From contig JBBDSC010000145.1 of the NCBI GenBank assembly GCA_040905145.1, forward strand, positions 1-31,961: 31,961 nt of DNA. Reading direction: 5' to 3'. A program made the translations under genes and the position numbers. Positions 31,766 to 31,961 of this stretch are shown piece by piece; positions within the stretch are counted from its first letter, which is position 1, and every line of letters starts with the position of its first letter. Source of the stretch: DATGMS01 sp040905145. GTDB taxonomy: Bacteria > Bacteroidota > Bacteroidia > Cytophagales > Cyclobacteriaceae. Below the pieces are notes generated by a model that ran no database searches, was not told the DNA's origin, and saw only the letters and a list, made by a program, of their open reading frames with translations.

Positions 31766-31961
31766 ATGTTCTTTTATCTCTCCCAATTCCTTAGCTTCCT
31801 GGTCATGCCCCTGACCATTATAATCCTGCTTTTTGTTGGGGGGATAATTTTCATCAACAAAAGAACAGGTAAAAGATTAATGCTGTGTGGGTCGGTGCTG
31901 CTTCTTTTTTTCTCCAACCAATTTATGGCCAATTATGCGATGTATCTCTGGGAGCCTGATT
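31766..31961 (+). CDS. YdcF/ElyC-like membrane protein, N-terminal part (runs off the window)
   Basis: ATG at 31766 opens M-F-F-Y-L-S-Q-F-L-S-F-L-V-M-P-L-T-I-I-I and stays open for 65 codons to the window edge. Two hydrophobic segments (about 5-28 and 38-52) are separated by the basic loop N-K-R-T-G-K-R. The end reads N-Y-A-M-Y-L-W-E-P. This two-helix opening with 'FLSxxxMPLT' is how YdcF/SanA/ElyC (DUF218) proteins of Bacteroidota begin; the catalytic-like DUF218 domain would follow outside the window. Known members affect envelope biogenesis. About three quarters of the protein is not visible. Confidence 0.65.
   Translation, partial: MFFYLSQFLSFLVMPLTIIILLFVGGIIFINKRTGKRLMLCGSVLLLFFSNQFMANYAMYLWEPD

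Overview
The window is a chromosomal piece of a Bacteroidota bacterium, most likely from the Cytophagales (Cyclobacteriaceae-like). This rests on AT-leaning coding sequence, weak or absent Shine-Dalgarno sequences, a near-perfect Bacteroidota promoter (TTTG-N20-TACATTTG) before a toxin-antitoxin pair, and typical families: DUF1080, DUF418, propeller-type lipoproteins, an MlaE-F-D transporter without MlaC/B alongside, and a paired AddA/AddB-like exonuclease. A 100-base N run at 28843-28942 marks a scaffold gap inside addA, so this is a draft assembly. No rRNA, tRNA or CRISPR array was seen.

Left part (1-4.6 kb) is accessory and eroded. It holds a small secreted peptide, a frameshifted remnant of a propeller lipoprotein, a secreted hypothetical, a possibly C-truncated propeller lipoprotein, a YefM/YoeB toxin-antitoxin pair and a hotdog thioesterase. 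Three copies (about 1251, 3402, 4238) of a dispersed repeat made of four successive hairpins lie between these genes; a shorter fourth copy lies at 14560.

Middle part (4.6-23.4 kb) is mostly metabolic core. A ROK/polyphosphate-glucokinase-like kinase, a periplasmic phosphotriesterase-family hydrolase and a DUF1080 protein run in series, followed by a lipocalin-like lipoprotein. In the opposite direction a Na+/alanine-type symporter overlaps a glycerate kinase by 4 bases. proB-proA gives the first two steps of proline synthesis. A DUF418 membrane protein is broken by one in-frame TAG. Then, all on the minus strand, come pgi, acnA, mlaD, mlaF, mlaE and a membrane PAS/DHp/receiver protein that lacks a kinase ATPase domain.

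Right part (23.5-32 kb) has addB-addA (double-strand break repair), a small hypothetical, and the most unusual locus. A dead Y1 (HUH) transposase gene of the IS200/RAYT type sits between inverted clusters of a palindromic repeat phased at exactly 49 bases. It lies between two fragments of what may be one interrupted gene. The window ends in the first 65 codons of a YdcF/ElyC-like membrane protein.

The strongest candidate for something undescribed is the 49-base-phased repeat and transposase element at 30612-31262. Next is the four-hairpin dispersed repeat.
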